Shown here: piece by piece, positions 1 to 11,137 of the stretch
Layout of the letters: each line of letters begins with the position of its first letter
How positions within the stretch are numbered: the first letter of the stretch is position 1
Origin: Allolobophora icterica
Taxonomy: Eukaryota; Annelida; Clitellata; Crassiclitellata; Lumbricidae
Assembly: GCA_963556255.1 (NCBI GenBank)
Contig: OY744608.1
Coordinates: 29,532,283 to 29,596,282 of the forward strand
DNA: 64,000 nt
Direction of reading: 5' to 3'
Translations under genes and position numbers: made by a program
Notes under the pieces: model-generated
What the model was told of the DNA's origin: nothing
Databases searched by the model: none
Seen by the model: the letters and a program-made list of their open reading frames with translations, nothing else

Positions 1-551
1 GGTAACTTGTATGACTGCCCTGGCTATTCCCTGGTTACAAAAAGTGTCTGGCGCCGCCACTGCAAGTAAGGCATTATTAAATTACAATTGTATTATAATG
101 TAACAACAGTCATAAAGCAGTGTAGAACTTAAAAAAGAAACGCTCATATTGGCCAGCAAAAAACAGAACATAAAAGCTTCAGCGTTTGACTGCAGCAACT
201 GACTGAAGGTCATGTATACATTTGACGACCCACTTCCTCTTCCGTTCTCTTTGCGATGTAGGCCTGGGCCCTGGTGCTAGATTACCATTAAGGGACCGGC
301 CCCCCGTTCTTTCTTGCGTGGGCCTTGCTGTAAATACAGTATCTGAAACGGGTTATGGCCCTGTGATGCAATAGTTCGGTGAAGTGTGCGTGGGATAAGT
401 GCAGCGCCTGAGCCAGAGCCATAGCATCGTGTCGTTTGCCTTCTGTGAAAGTGGAATCCGTAAATCATCGGTCGCACGGTGGCTTAATTTTGAATGAAAC
501 GAAATAGATTCTTTCATCGGTTTCAGTTTCACATGTGCATGCAACGCCTCA
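1..551. other. unannotated left flank
   Basis: No coding region, RNA gene or transposon end could be supported. GC-rich runs around 270-320 resemble the interiors of some MITEs, but no matching inverted repeat was found. The short open frames here have no recognisable protein features. Confidence 0.5.
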
Positions 552-1579
552 CGGAAGGACGGACGGACGGACGGGACGGACGGACGGACGGACGGGACGG
601 ACGGACGGACGGACGGAACGGACGGACGGACGGACGGAACGGACGGACGGACGGACGGACGGAACGGACGGACGGACGGACGGACGGAACGGACGGACGG
701 AACGGACGGACGGACGGACGGACGGACGGACGGAACGGACGGACGGACGGACGGACGGACGGACGGAACGGACGGAACGGACGGACGGACGGACGGACGG
801 ACGGACGGACGGAACGGACGGACGGACGGACGGACGGACGGACGGAACGGACGGACGGACGGACGGACGGACGGACGGAACGGACGGACGGAACGGACGG
901 ACGGACGGACGGACGGACGGAACGGACGGACGGACGGACGGACGGACGGACGGAACGGACGGACGGACGGACGGAACGGACGGACGGACGGACGGACGGA
1001 CGGACGGACGGACGGACGGACGGAACGGACGGACGGACGGACGGACGGACGGACGGACGGAACGGACGGACGGACGGACGGACGGACGGAACGGACGGAC
1101 GGAACGGACGGACGGACGGACGGACGGACGGAACGGACGGACGGACGGACGGACGGACGGACGGACGGAACGGACGGACGGACGGACGGAACGGACGGAC
1201 GGACGGACGGACGGACGGAACGGACGGACGGACGGACGGACGGAACGGACGGACGGAACGGACGGACGGACGGACGGGCGGACGGACGGAACGGACGGAC
1301 GGACGGACGGACGGACGGAACGGACGGACGGACGGACGGAACGGACGGACGGACGGACGGACGGACGGACGGACGGACGGAACGGACGGACGGACGGACG
1401 GAACGGACGGACGGAACGGACGGACGGACGGACGGACGGACGGAACGGACGGAACGGACGGACGGACGGACGGACGGAACGGACGGACGGACGGACGGAC
1501 GGAACGGACGGACGGACGGACGGACGGACGGACGGACGGACGGACGGACGGACGGATGGACGGACGGACGGACGGACGA
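552..1579. repeat. (GGAC)n satellite with scattered GGAAC units
   Basis: About 1.03 kb of almost pure tandem GGAC, interrupted at irregular intervals by a 5-base GGAAC unit and rarely by GGGAC. GGAC and its complement contain no stop codon in any phase, and each GGAAC only shifts the phase. Very long open frames therefore appear on both strands (repeated G-R-T-D on plus, V-R-P-S on minus). They are not genes. Confidence 0.97.
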
Positions 1580-3524
1580 AAGGATGCAGAGACAATAAAC
1601 ACATAATTGCATACTAAAACATTATCAACAGTGAAATGATCATAACAACTACTGCACCACAACCGAGAAACAACAATCGTCTGGAGTAAAATTCTTGCTC
1701 CGAATGGCTCCGCAATCATAACCATTGTTGCTGCTGATGATATTACTATAATCGTCGTCGTCGTCATCATCGTAATCACAATTAACATAATTTTTATCGT
1801 GTAACTCATCCTTTCCCATCATATTAAAATCATCATCATTTGATCAACAACAACAACAACATAATCACCGCCATTGTAATCACCTCATGAGGAATAGTTG
1901 AAGTACTGTCTCGTAAACCAATTCCATGGATGCACTAGATGCAAAGTGTACAGTTGATGCGCTCATTTTATAGCACAGCTCACCGGGTGGCTTTATATAA
2001 CAGCAGTCATAAAAAGTTTCTGTCTTGAGGCGGGTTTGAATCCCCCACCTTTCAGTTGACAGTACAACACACTAACTGCTGGACAACCGGTAGACAATCA
2101 CCCCGGTCATAATCTTCATCATTCTTTTCATGACCATTGTTGTCATCACCAGCAACAATAACATCATCATCTTTGTTGTCTTCATCATAATCATGACAAT
2201 CATCATCGATCTTTCGTTTCTGTACAACTCCTCCATTATTTGTCATGCACTTCCTCTTCGTTCTGCGTACCATCCTCTGATGTTTCCTCTTTCAAATATG
2301 CCCATGATTGGCCATATCCATCACCTGCTCCACCTATCGATTGCCATCTCCTGCCATCTCATCAGCATACCTGTCTGACACGTGTCGCTCATCAACGTCA
2401 TAACACGTGTTCCAGTGTCTTCGAGATGGAATCTTGAAATGATAGGCTATATCAACTCACGCACGTTCTCCATTGATCACGTCTGCACCGTATAAATCCT
2501 CGCAACTATATATTCTTTCGTATGACCAACGATTTGTTATGCTTGTTCAATGTCCAACACAGGTGGCACTTAACGTGTACGTGTATAGCAAATGACATAT
2601 TATACATAGCCCATTACACGCTATATATAGGGCCTACTATACGTGAATGTCAGCCGTTGGGAGAAAAGGTATACCAAAGGTGAAATTTCTGTGCAGAATA
2701 TGTCTGAGGTCTGTTGATATCATTCGGACTAAATTAATCTCAATAGTCTATACAAATCCAGCAAAATGAACTTCCAAAGATAGGCAAATAAAAACTGCGA
2801 AAATTCCAGATATGGGCCATTGGGCCTATAAAACTCATAGTTAATAAGTTTTACGCGGCTAAAACTTTGTAGGCTACATGTGTCACGTAGCAAGTCTTTG
2901 CATCGATTGCAAGGTATAGTTTCCATCCGTAACAAATTAGAAATTATCATGCAAATAGCTACACATTTGAAACATGTAACATTTAACATAAAAATACGGA
3001 AAACTAAAACCACTGGGTTGCATGGAAGAGTCGTTTTATTAGAGGTCCTAAAGCTACTGATTAGTATTCAATTTAATTGCCAACGGAATTAAATAAGGCA
3101 CACCCAATGCTGAACCATTCTACGGACCAAAACAATATCATGTTATGAAAATTCACCGCATGCAGAACCTTGCTTCATTTCTCTATTGTGATGCCCAGTT
3201 TCTGTCTGACTTCTTCTTTAGTGGCTTTCCTTTAGAATCTGGCCACTCTTGTCTGAATTATGTTCAGATTAACAAGCACATGGACAAGCTACCAAAGCAG
3301 AGTCATGAGGTATACTACATATAGCTACTTCAATGGAAAATGTAAATGTACCACTATCTTAATTCGTTGAACGCAAATCTGCTGTAGGCATCAAACCAAC
3401 CATTATAGGCCGCTAATCATGACACAGAACGAAGCAGATTGCAGATCTATTTTCAAATTATCCGCTAATTACATTACATATCTTTACTTTATGCATCTTT
3501 ACACTAACTACTATAACTTTTCTT
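1580..3524. other. unannotated, CAT/ATC-rich in places
   Basis: Stretches at about 1735-1860 and 2120-2220 are degenerate CAT/ATC/GTC trinucleotide-rich DNA. The rest is AT-rich, unique-looking sequence. I see no exon, RNA gene or transposon end. Confidence 0.5.
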
Positions 3525-3605
3525 TCGTGGTTTGGTGTTGTCAGGTCAGGAGCGCCTCTGAGGAATTTCTCTTGAAATGGCGCTATACAAATTTACCATT
3601 TACGA
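3525..3605 (+). mobile_element. L2-like LINE 3' end
   Basis: The segment carries the tail module found repeatedly in this window: GGAGCGCCTCTGAGGAA, then CTTGAAATGGCGCTATACAAAT. The inverted GCGCC/GGCGC halves can form a stem-loop. The frame just upstream ends with residues similar to the C-termini at 32.0 and 51.4 kb. A 217-codon open frame over 3419-4072 runs through it and is probably fortuitous. Confidence 0.65.
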
Positions 3606-4191
3606 TCACGTGTAGCGTAATAACACACATACAATGGAACTGTAATGTTCAGTTTGCTGTAATGGAGTGTATTTATTGTAATACAGTACGGGTATTGTTC
3701 AGCTTACATCAAACTGGATCCAACGCTTTCAACAATAGGCCTACCAGAATAATGAGAGCCCACAACTTTAGAGCTAGGCCTAACCAAGAGGCTGTTGCTG
3801 GATACAGGCCTACGTATCATTCCTCGGTCAACACCTATAATTATTTTAAAGAGATTAACTGCTGCCGTGTATTGGCTGTCAATTTTTTTATCTCGTCGAC
3901 CAACCGATCTAACTACCGCCAGAGCCTCTTAAGTAGATTAGCTCGACGCAACGAGCGGCAAAGATGCGACCTCTACAGTACACGATTGCTTTCTCATTCG
4001 ACGCACGTAGAAGTTGTCCGTCGAACAGATGGGGGCGCTGCAGTCGCATTTGCTGGCTTAGAAAGTAAGTAAGTAAATGAGCATATGTTAACACGCCACA
4101 TGTCCATCGGCTGAACGAGGAATCGAGGGCGATTAGATCAACAGGGCAATCTGCATTTTAAACAAGGCTTCTAGAAGTCGTACATAAATAG
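3606..4191. other. unannotated
   Basis: No supported feature. Two TAGGCCTA octamers occur at about 3735 and 3775. Confidence 0.4.
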
Positions 4192-4317
4192 GTGTGTGTG
4201 TGTGTGTGTGTGTGCGTGCGTGTGTGTGTGTGTGTGTGTGTGCGTGTGCGTGTGCGTGTGCGTGTGCGTGTGCGTGTGCGTGTGCGTGTGCGTGTGCGTG
4301 TGCGTGTGCGTGTGCGT

Positions 4318-4364
<47 letters not shown>
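4192..4364. repeat. compound (GT)n-(GTGTGC)n-(GT)n microsatellite
   Basis: A GT dinucleotide tract flanks a core of about seventeen hexamers GTGTGC. The tract is almost entirely alternating purine-pyrimidine, a sequence type that can adopt Z-DNA. Confidence 0.95.
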
Positions 4365-4366
<2 letters not shown>

Positions 4367-4825
4367 AGGTTGTGAGCACGCACAGAGTTGGTGACGAGGA
4401 AGTGGAAGTGTAGGAATTAACCGTCTCTGATTAATTGGCATTGCTGGTTAATTGGTCTGGCGGTCTTCGTGTCTGTAGGTTATGCTGTGCGCTCGCCTTC
4501 CTTCTTCTTCTCCTTCATCGGCAAACTCAATAAGTGTTCGTATGGGTTGTATTGCGATGGTTAGTTTCGTTCAAACCGAATTCTCGTCGGACGGATGGAC
4601 TGTCAGGTGGAGACTGATGAGAGTCGGCAGAAAATAGCCAACATATGTAGTGGCAGCACCACCAGCTGAATCCTTAGGCACGTCAGTGGGGGTGTAGAGA
4701 CGACGAAGACTGTCGTTACGTCATTCGTTGCGTCATTAATAAAACCCGTGGCATGTGGCTAGACCGAAACTAATGACAGACGTCCGCCTCTGATTTAAGG
4801 GCATGTTACATGCGGGATTACAGTC
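4365..4825. other. unannotated
   Basis: Unique-looking sequence between two microsatellites. No exon, RNA gene or mobile element was recognised. Confidence 0.4.
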
Positions 4826-5281
4826 ACCTTCTCTGTCTCTGTCTCTGTTTCTCTGTCTCTCTGTCTCTGTCTCTCTGTCTCTGTCTCTCTGTCTCTGTCT
4901 CTCTGTCTATCTGTCTCCCCCTCCTCCTCTCTCATTCTCTCTCGCTCTCTCTTTCTCTCGCTCTCTTTCTCCCGCTCTCTCTTTCTCTCGCTCTCTCTTT
5001 CTCTCGCTCTCTCTTTCTCTCGCTCTCTCTTTCTCTCGCTCTCTCTTTCTCTCGCTCTCTCTTTCTCTCGCTCTCTCTTTCTCTCGCTCTCTCTTTCTCT
5101 GTATCTCTGTATCTGTATCTCTGTATCTGTATCTGTATCTCTGTATCTGTATCTGTATCTGTATCTGTATCTGTATCTGTATCTGTATCTGTATCTGTAT
5201 CTGTATCTGTATCTGTATCTGTATCTGTATCTGTATCTGTATCTGTATCTGTATCTGTATCTGTATCTGTATCTGTATCTG

Positions 5282-5379
<98 letters not shown>

Positions 5380-5385
5380 GTTCTC
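4826..5385. repeat. 560-bp compound pyrimidine microsatellite
   Basis: Four blocks follow one another: (CTGTCT)n at about 4833-4915; an 18-bp unit of the form TCTCTCGCTCTCTCTTTC repeated about nine times (4935-5098); the hexamer TGTATC (5100-5284); and (CT)n (5285-5373). Nearly all bases on the plus strand are pyrimidines outside the TGTATC block. Open frames of 215-234 codons here are repeat artefacts. Confidence 0.95.
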
Positions 5386-6589
5386 TATTTCTTCTTGTCT
5401 CTGTTCGTCGTCTCTGTATATGCGTGCCTAATCCTACGGTTGTCCATCAATTTATAGGTCAGTGTGCCTGTCTGCCTTTGTCTGTCTCTAGTTGTCTGTC
5501 TTCGTAAACAACTACGTGATGACGTGGAGCATGTAATGATGGGAAGACGTCTAGCTATCTGTCTCTTGCTCATTATTTCCACTGATTACCCGCATGTCTG
5601 TCATTCTGTAGCCTAGCTGTATATGAAGGCGTGTGTGTGTATATGGATGCGCATGTCAGCTCTCTCTGCAGGTCCTGCTTTAAATCAAATGCTTCAGATT
5701 AGAGCCATGCTGCGAAATCTATCATTATACGTCACTGCGACTCTCGTCCACTCCTCAGTGGCTTCTATCGCCACTAAACAACCGGGCTCAATCCCTCTCC
5801 TTTCCTTCCCCCTCCCGGGCCGGGCCTCATCGCTCTCCCACGTCCCATATTGCCGATGTGAGTTTTAGCTCATTTCTGATTAGATAGATGTGTCTGTAAT
5901 TCAAAGGTAACTCCATAACACATTAAGTACTGCGTGTTAACAAAATCGAGCGACTTAATCGGACGGTGTCACCGGTGGCGGTTCACACTAATTTATACAA
6001 TAAAAGTGGGTCTTTCACAGAACTGTGAGTGAAGACTCGGTAACTTGTAGAGAATGTGATTAAAAAAATTGAAAAAGCAACACTCCCTTTGTTTTCACTG
6101 GGCTCAACTTGCGCCCACCCTGAATAGGGATAAAAGCACCTGTCACCCCTCCATTCTGACGTGCCTGGATTATTGAAACTCTGTCTTGGCCGGTGGCCTG
6201 CCGAAATTCCGGATATAACAGCTTCTATCCATCCTCAACTGCGCTGCTCGAACTGTTGCTAACTTTCCCAAAATTCTCGCATGTTTCGAGCTAGGCTATA
6301 TGCCAGACACACTGCATATGAGAATTATACCTTCAAAATCCTCGTAAACTCAAGAGAAGATCTCCCTTAGCTGCAGTTGGCACCTGTATACATCCGATAG
6401 CTTTGCGTTCATGTTTTCAGTCAACCTAGTCGACGGTCGTTACGTTCATCGGCCGGTGGAGACCTGTTGGTTCCGCGCATCCGTACGACGATGCAGGCTC
6501 GTCGTGCTTCCTCGTGCATTGGACCGTCTAGACCGGAACAGTCTACCATTAAATCTAACGAAGTATTTCGTCAGACAGCTGAAGAGACA
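5386..6589. other. unannotated
   Basis: Nothing could be supported. The longest frame (6411-6857, plus) has no recognisable domain and runs into an L2-like tail and then a transposon end. Confidence 0.45.
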
Positions 6590-6690
6590 GTTTAAAGCCA
6601 TCTTAAGACTAATCTTTTCAGATAATTTAGATTGCCATGTTAAGCGCCCTTATGAAGTTCTTAAAAGGCGCTTCACAAATAGCCAGATAA
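6590..6690 (+). mobile_element. degenerate L2-like LINE 3' end
   Basis: An AAGCGCCCTTATGAAGTTC stretch followed by AAAAGGCGCTTCACAAATA matches the tail module seen elsewhere in the window, with substitutions. The sequence just upstream translates as a basic and hydrophobic stretch of the kind that ends LINE reverse transcriptases, but is too short to assign firmly. Confidence 0.45.
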
Positions 6691-6806
6691 TCCTACATAT
6701 AGCTTTGCGTCTCTATGCATGTCTTTCTGAGGTGTCTCTGCCTCTATCTCTGTATATCCACCGGCATTTGCTGTTCAGACAACCGTTCATCTTTGCCCAG
6801 GCAATT

Positions 6807-6958
6807 TGTATAATCAGGGATTTTGTAAAATGCCTGAAATTTTTAGGCAATTTGTAAAATCCCTAATTCACTCAAAATCCCTGAAAAAAACCCAGTGATT
6901 TGGTAAAATCCCTGAAATCTGATGGCGAAAATTTGACAGATTGCCTTAAAGGAAAATG
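6807..6958 (+). repeat. left terminal inverted repeat of the Ginger1-like element
   Basis: It matches the reverse complement of 7886-8044 over almost its full length, with scattered substitutions and small indels. It is built from alternating modules of the type CAGGGATTTTGTAAA and AGGCAATTTGTAAAAT, which are themselves inverted and repeated. Confidence 0.85.
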
Positions 6959-7277
6959 ACGAACATAATCGAAGTTTATTATGCACACAAGCCTTATTTT
7001 CAAAGGATTAACATTATTAAGGATAGTATTGTATCTTAAGTTATGGAATCAGAGGCACACAGCTTCAATGGTTCAGTAGTTATTTTGAAAATCGCCAGCA
7101 GCGTGTCTGCTGCAATGGAGCTCTCTACCGATAGTTAAGTTCTTTAATTAAGATTTCTATTATTGTTTTTTTCACCTTTTGGTCATATAGTTTGATCGAT
7201 GTTACTTTTCAGAGTATCGATGTGCTGCCATTTACCTGTATTACGATAAAATGTTAACTTGGCACCAGGTGGCCCTG

Positions 7278-7874
7278 CTAAACGGGATCATGATCCCTTT
7301 TGGGTCTCATGATCCCTTTTGGGTCTCCTCTTGTTGCCAATGTACAAACTTTTATGTTGTATTTCCTTGTGCTTAAAAAAATGGCTTCAATAAAAGGATT
7401 GATTGATTGAAGTTCAGTTCTGTTGCATTTGACTTTCCCTTTGAAACATTTGCATCTATTTGTTTTGCAGTGTCCAGCCCCTGAACGGTTGCATTTCAGA
7501 AATCCTTCCCCACCACATTTGGACTCAAACTGAAAAGCACTTCGGAGTCCTATTTCCTGCTCTGTTGAAACGTCATTGTTAGTTAGCAGCTTGTGGGAGT
7601 ATTTCCCGGTCAACAGTCCGGCCCTTACAGCGATGGGATAGAGGTCGTTGTTGTCGCGCTCACAAACACCCATTTTGTTTCGAGGATCTCCCCATCCTCT
7701 GTCAACGAGAGGTATAAGCCTAGGTATGGTAACATTGTCTCCTGGGTTTGCAGCAACGTTTATCACTCGGCTACGCTTTACCATACGCTCCGCCTGATCA
7801 ACCATGGCATCCCGAGCTCGCTTACGTTGTGCTTGAATTGTAACACGATTCTGTTCAAGTGATGATTTTTTCGA
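7278..7874 (-). pseudogene. KRBA2/Ginger-type transposase C-terminal fragment
   Basis: The open frame begins after an in-frame stop just above 7874; the first ATG is at 7805. The fragment contains QAERMVKRSR, then GDNVTIPRLIPLVDRGWGD with PRNKMGV, and a cysteine-rich segment including CKTNRCKCFKGKVKCN. This order (basic helix, small beta-rich module, Cys-rich tail) matches my recollection of proteins annotated KRBA2-like, whose integrase-like part is related to Ginger transposases. The catalytic integrase core is absent, so no activity is expected. After KVKCNRTELQ the frame continues into an unrelated (GATT)-tailed retroposon end, which supplies a foreign C-terminus. The family call is from motif memory, not a search. 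Confidence 0.7.
7330..7416 (+). mobile_element. (GATT)n-tailed retroposon 3' end inside the Ginger fragment
   Basis: On the plus strand the segment ends CAATAAAAGGATTGATTGATTGA: a polyadenylation-like AATAAA and a short tandem tail, as at LINE or SINE 3' ends. It interrupts the expected cysteine-rich C-terminus of the KRBA2-like frame. A short duplicated string (ATGATCCCTTTTGGGTCTC) sits just upstream at 7290-7325. Confidence 0.5.
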
Positions 7875-7885
7875 TTATGTTCAGC

Positions 7886-8044
7886 ATTTTCCTTTCAGGC
7901 AATCTGTCAAATTTTCATCCTCATATTTCAGGGAATTTACAAAATCCCTGCTTTTTCAGGGATTTTGTAAAGTGCCTGAGTGAATTAGGAATTTTACAAA
8001 TTGCCTGAAAATTTCAGGCATTTTACAAAATCCCTGATTTTACA
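7886..8044 (-). repeat. right terminal inverted repeat of the Ginger1-like element
   Basis: Reverse-complement partner of 6807-6958. The outermost bases are GATTTTACA, followed by the AATT duplication. Confidence 0.85.
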
Positions 8045-8068
8045 AATTGCGAGTAACATATACTAGTG

Positions 8069-8365
8069 GTGTACCGGATATTTGATTCCAATTCGTAATC
8101 GGCCGAATGAAAACATTTGAATATTCGTATTCGAGAAATTCTAATAATGAAAACTCACTCGAATACACCAGGAATAGCAAACTCCAACTTCGTGACTCTG
8201 ACTGATGGGTAGGCCTATTTACAAGTATTTAATGTTTTAGCATTAAATCGAGTTGCTACAATGTTTAAACTTTTCAGTATTCGGATTTGGCCTATAATAG
8301 AGCAGAATATTCTAATTTAGCCGAACACTTAGAAACCGATATTCGATACATCTCAATAGACACCT
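8069..8365. mobile_element. possible degraded hAT-like MITE
   Basis: The left part reads GGTGTACCGGATATTTGATTCC and the reverse complement of the right part reads GATGTATCGAATATCGGTTTC. These are related inverted ends of a type common at hAT elements. The outermost bases and an 8-bp duplication are not clear. Confidence 0.4.
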
Positions 8366-9129
8366 TAAAAGAACGAACTTGATGAGTTATTAAACAAGCG
8401 CTACAGAAATTTCATATAGCTCTCAACACGTTCATCTTTTCTGTTCAACTATGTGTATGGCTTTCTACGTTGCATGGTTCTACAATCTGGTCTTCTCTAT
8501 ACGGACGCGTATGTTTTATGTTCAACCGCCCTTAGGTGCACCCCCGTGGTCAATTTCGTTTCATCCGCCTCTGTCCCTTGTCTCCCTCAATAACTGGTCA
8601 ATCGATGGTCCAGTCCACGATTCCATGTTATCGATCCATGTCATCTTAGGTTTCCAGTCCTCGTGGTTCAGTACTTTTGTCTTGGAGGAATATCGCTTTC
8701 CAGACAATCTCTACGCTTCAATAGAACAGGTCTGAATAGCATATATGCGTCTAGCTAAAAATGTCGAAACCTATGTCTTTGCTGTGTGTGCTTGCGCATG
8801 CGTTAATGTTGTTGATGTGTTTGTTTATCTTTGTGCGAATCTTTTTATGTCGATTTATCTCATTGTTTGAGTCTGTATGTCATTTCATTGTGCCTATACT
8901 CAAGAGAAACACAGGGCCTACATACACTGAAAATATTTTCCTGGCTCCAGTGCCGTGTGCTTATCTTATCCTGTAGCAATCTTTAACTAACGTTTGTTCG
9001 TTTCCATTTTTCTTTGTGTATTGATGGATTTCTTTATCTCGATTTTTCTATTGTCTGTACAGCCCTGCTTTGTTTTGTCATGTATGTATATAGCCTATTA
9101 TAAGCATATGGGTGTGAACGGAATTTTCC

Positions 9130-9214
9130 GCTGATGACTCAGCGTGTGCTGTGTGTTTGTGTTGGAAGTTTCCGTGACGTCATCTCGTCACATCGGGTTG
9201 TTGACTTATTTAAG
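9130..9214 (+). promoter_or_regulatory. AP-1/ARE-like, CRE and TATA-like cluster
   Basis: TGACTCA lies at 9135-9141 within GCTGATGACTCAGC, which also fits the antioxidant-response core TGACnnnGC. A perfect palindromic CRE, TGACGTCA, lies at 9175-9182, and TTATTTAAG at 9206-9214 is TATA-like. The spacing is that of a compact promoter, but no transcript-like sequence was recognised downstream. Chance occurrence is possible. Confidence 0.3.
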
Positions 9215-10027
9215 CACGTCTCCGTCGTGTGCAACTGATTTCTGATTACTGGATTCTTCTAACTAACAAGCATCGATCACATGCATGCGATGAGGGATGT
9301 GTCTAGCTGCACGCATCAATCGCTCACACAGGAAATGTCTAGCTTACGTAAAGATGCGTACAAGCATGTCTAGATTTGTCTGATGACGCAGCGGAAAAGA
9401 GCATATACAAGGCGGTCACAAATGAACCGAGCAGAGTTAGCGTGAGAAGATAGTGTAGAGATAGTTCATCGTATACTTATCTGGTTAAATTATCACTAGT
9501 AGCGATAGTAGAGTAATGCGTGTCGAAGATTTTTATATAAGACCATCAACAGTCTGTACGTGTGCGCAGTCGACATGCATGTATGCTTCATTAGACTTAA
9601 TGTAGCGCCTTTTTAAGACCTTTGATCTAATGACTGTATACATGTACAGGCTATACTGCTTGCTTCTGGGATTATATATACGTGACAAAGTTAGTCTCTG
9701 AGTTTCTGTATGCGACTATATATCTCGATGTGATGCGTATACGATATTCGTCTAAGACGTGCAGTATACGGATGTTATAATCCCTTGACGGTGATGATTC
9801 CGCGAGAACCCATCGAGCCTAATAAGCCAGCACCGTCCATCCTCATCCTCATCCCATCCCACTCCACCACCACCACCACCACCAGTAGCCGGTGCTAATG
9901 AGCCATTGATGTCTGTGCCCATGTAATGGTCGTTCCTTCCACAGTTCGCAATGGAAGTGATACAACGGCGTGTTAATTCGCCTGAGGCGTCTTAACGAAG
10001 GACCGTGCGGTGGGTGAGTGGGTGAGT

Positions 10028-10042
10028 GGGTGGGTGGGTGGG
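10028..10042 (+). other. G-quadruplex motif
   Basis: GGGTGGGTGGGTGGG has four G-triplets with single-T loops, the arrangement known to fold into a very stable parallel quadruplex. It sits at the end of a short (GGGT/GAGT) repeat. Confidence 0.75.
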
Positions 10043-10409
10043 TCGGATTCACAGATGGTCACCTAAGCAGAAGTCTCAATTATTCACGGCCCTCGATCTC
10101 CAAGGCACAGCAGCGCCTGTATATGTAGAAACGCTATGCACCTAACCCAGTGTTGCTTCGTATACGCGTAATTATAATAAACGGATACAGTCGCCTTTTC
10201 GTAAACAGAAGGGAAAGACCATCCGATGCTGTATAGTGTATATGCATGGATACAGCAGAAGGACCATATATAGATACAGTGCTTTTGTAAGGCAATAAAA
10301 AGGCGCTATAGTAAAAGTCTCAATATATATATATACCTACACTCACAGGCATGTATATGTTTAGATAAGTGCGCATTTTCCAAATTATATTAGATACATA
10401 ATTGGACTA

Positions 10410-10411
<2 letters not shown>

Positions 10412-10505
<94 letters not shown>
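10412..10505. repeat. (AT)n microsatellite
   Basis: About 47 uninterrupted AT units. Confidence 0.98.
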
Positions 10506-10507
<2 letters not shown>

Positions 10508-10997
10508 TTGTGTGTGGACGTTGTTGCTGCTATAGAAATATTGACGCCTGAATGATGTAGATAGCAAAGCATCAGTTCATCGGTAGATGGAGGCGTGAAA
10601 ATGAATGTTCGGGAATCTCCTATAGTAGCTTCTGTCGTCCCACATGATGATGGTAAATGATGTCGTTCTATCGCAGGTCATTTGTTGCTGGATATAAACA
10701 TAGAAATTCAATTATACAGATTCATCTGTGTATATAGAGCAGAGAGAGTGTATTTTTTTCATCAGATTCCTGCATCTGTCGTTGTTTTCAATTTCCGTCA
10801 ATCTTCTAATATGGAACCGCTGCGGACAGCAAGGTCCTCAAGAGACCCTGCAGGAAAGGTCTGGACAGTGGGTGCAGGCAGGGTCGCAATATGTTTTTAC
10901 GGACATACGGGGCGAGGTTAAATAAAAAAAATACAGCACGATGAGTATATGTGACTGAACGACATTTGTCACTGTGTTTTCAGTGTATACTAGGCCT
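10506..10997. other. unannotated
   Basis: No supported feature between the AT tract and the minisatellite. Confidence 0.4.
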
Positions 10998-11137
10998 ACG
11001 TTAGTTAGCTTATTGGTTTGATCGTGAGGGGGAGTTAGTTAGCTTATTGCTTTGATGGTGAGGGGGAGTTAGTTAGCTTATTGCTTTGATGGTGAGGGGA
11101 GTTAGTTAGCTTATTGCTTTGAAGGTGAGGGTGAGTG
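10998..11137. repeat. minisatellite, four copies of a ~37-bp unit
   Basis: The unit is of the form GTTAGTTAGCTTATTGCTTTG followed by ATGGTGAGGGGGA. The first copy has GGTTTGATC in place of GCTTTGATG and the last has GAAGGTGAGGG, so the middle copies are the most alike. Confidence 0.9.

Larger units (their letters stand above)
6807..8044 (-). mobile_element. Ginger1-like DNA transposon, deletion derivative
   Basis: A 1,238-bp element is bounded by about 150-bp inverted repeats (6807-6958 and 7886-8044) and flanked by AATT on both sides (6803-6806 and 8045-8048), giving a 4-bp target duplication. The ends read TGTAT and, from the other side, TGTAA. Ginger1 transposons are known for a 4-bp duplication, TIRs of tens to hundreds of bp and TGT-type termini. 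They carry a gypsy-like integrase as transposase. Here only the protein's C-terminal segment remains (7278-7874, minus), so the copy should be non-autonomous. The class call rests on ends, duplication and protein together; an alignment of the ends would settle it. Confidence 0.75.
8366..10411. other. unannotated with some regulatory-like motifs
   Basis: No coding region was recognised. Short simple tracts include (CCA)n at about 9861-9881 and GGGT repeats near 10013-10042. A cluster of AP-1, CRE and TATA-like words lies at 9130-9214. Confidence 0.5.

Noticed and set aside
353..1809. Open frames of 351-426 codons on both strands
   Set aside because: They consist almost entirely of translated (GGAC)n satellite, which has no stop codon in any phase.
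3419..4072. 217-codon plus frame
   Set aside because: It crosses an L2-like tail, has no domain and no conserved composition; most likely chance.
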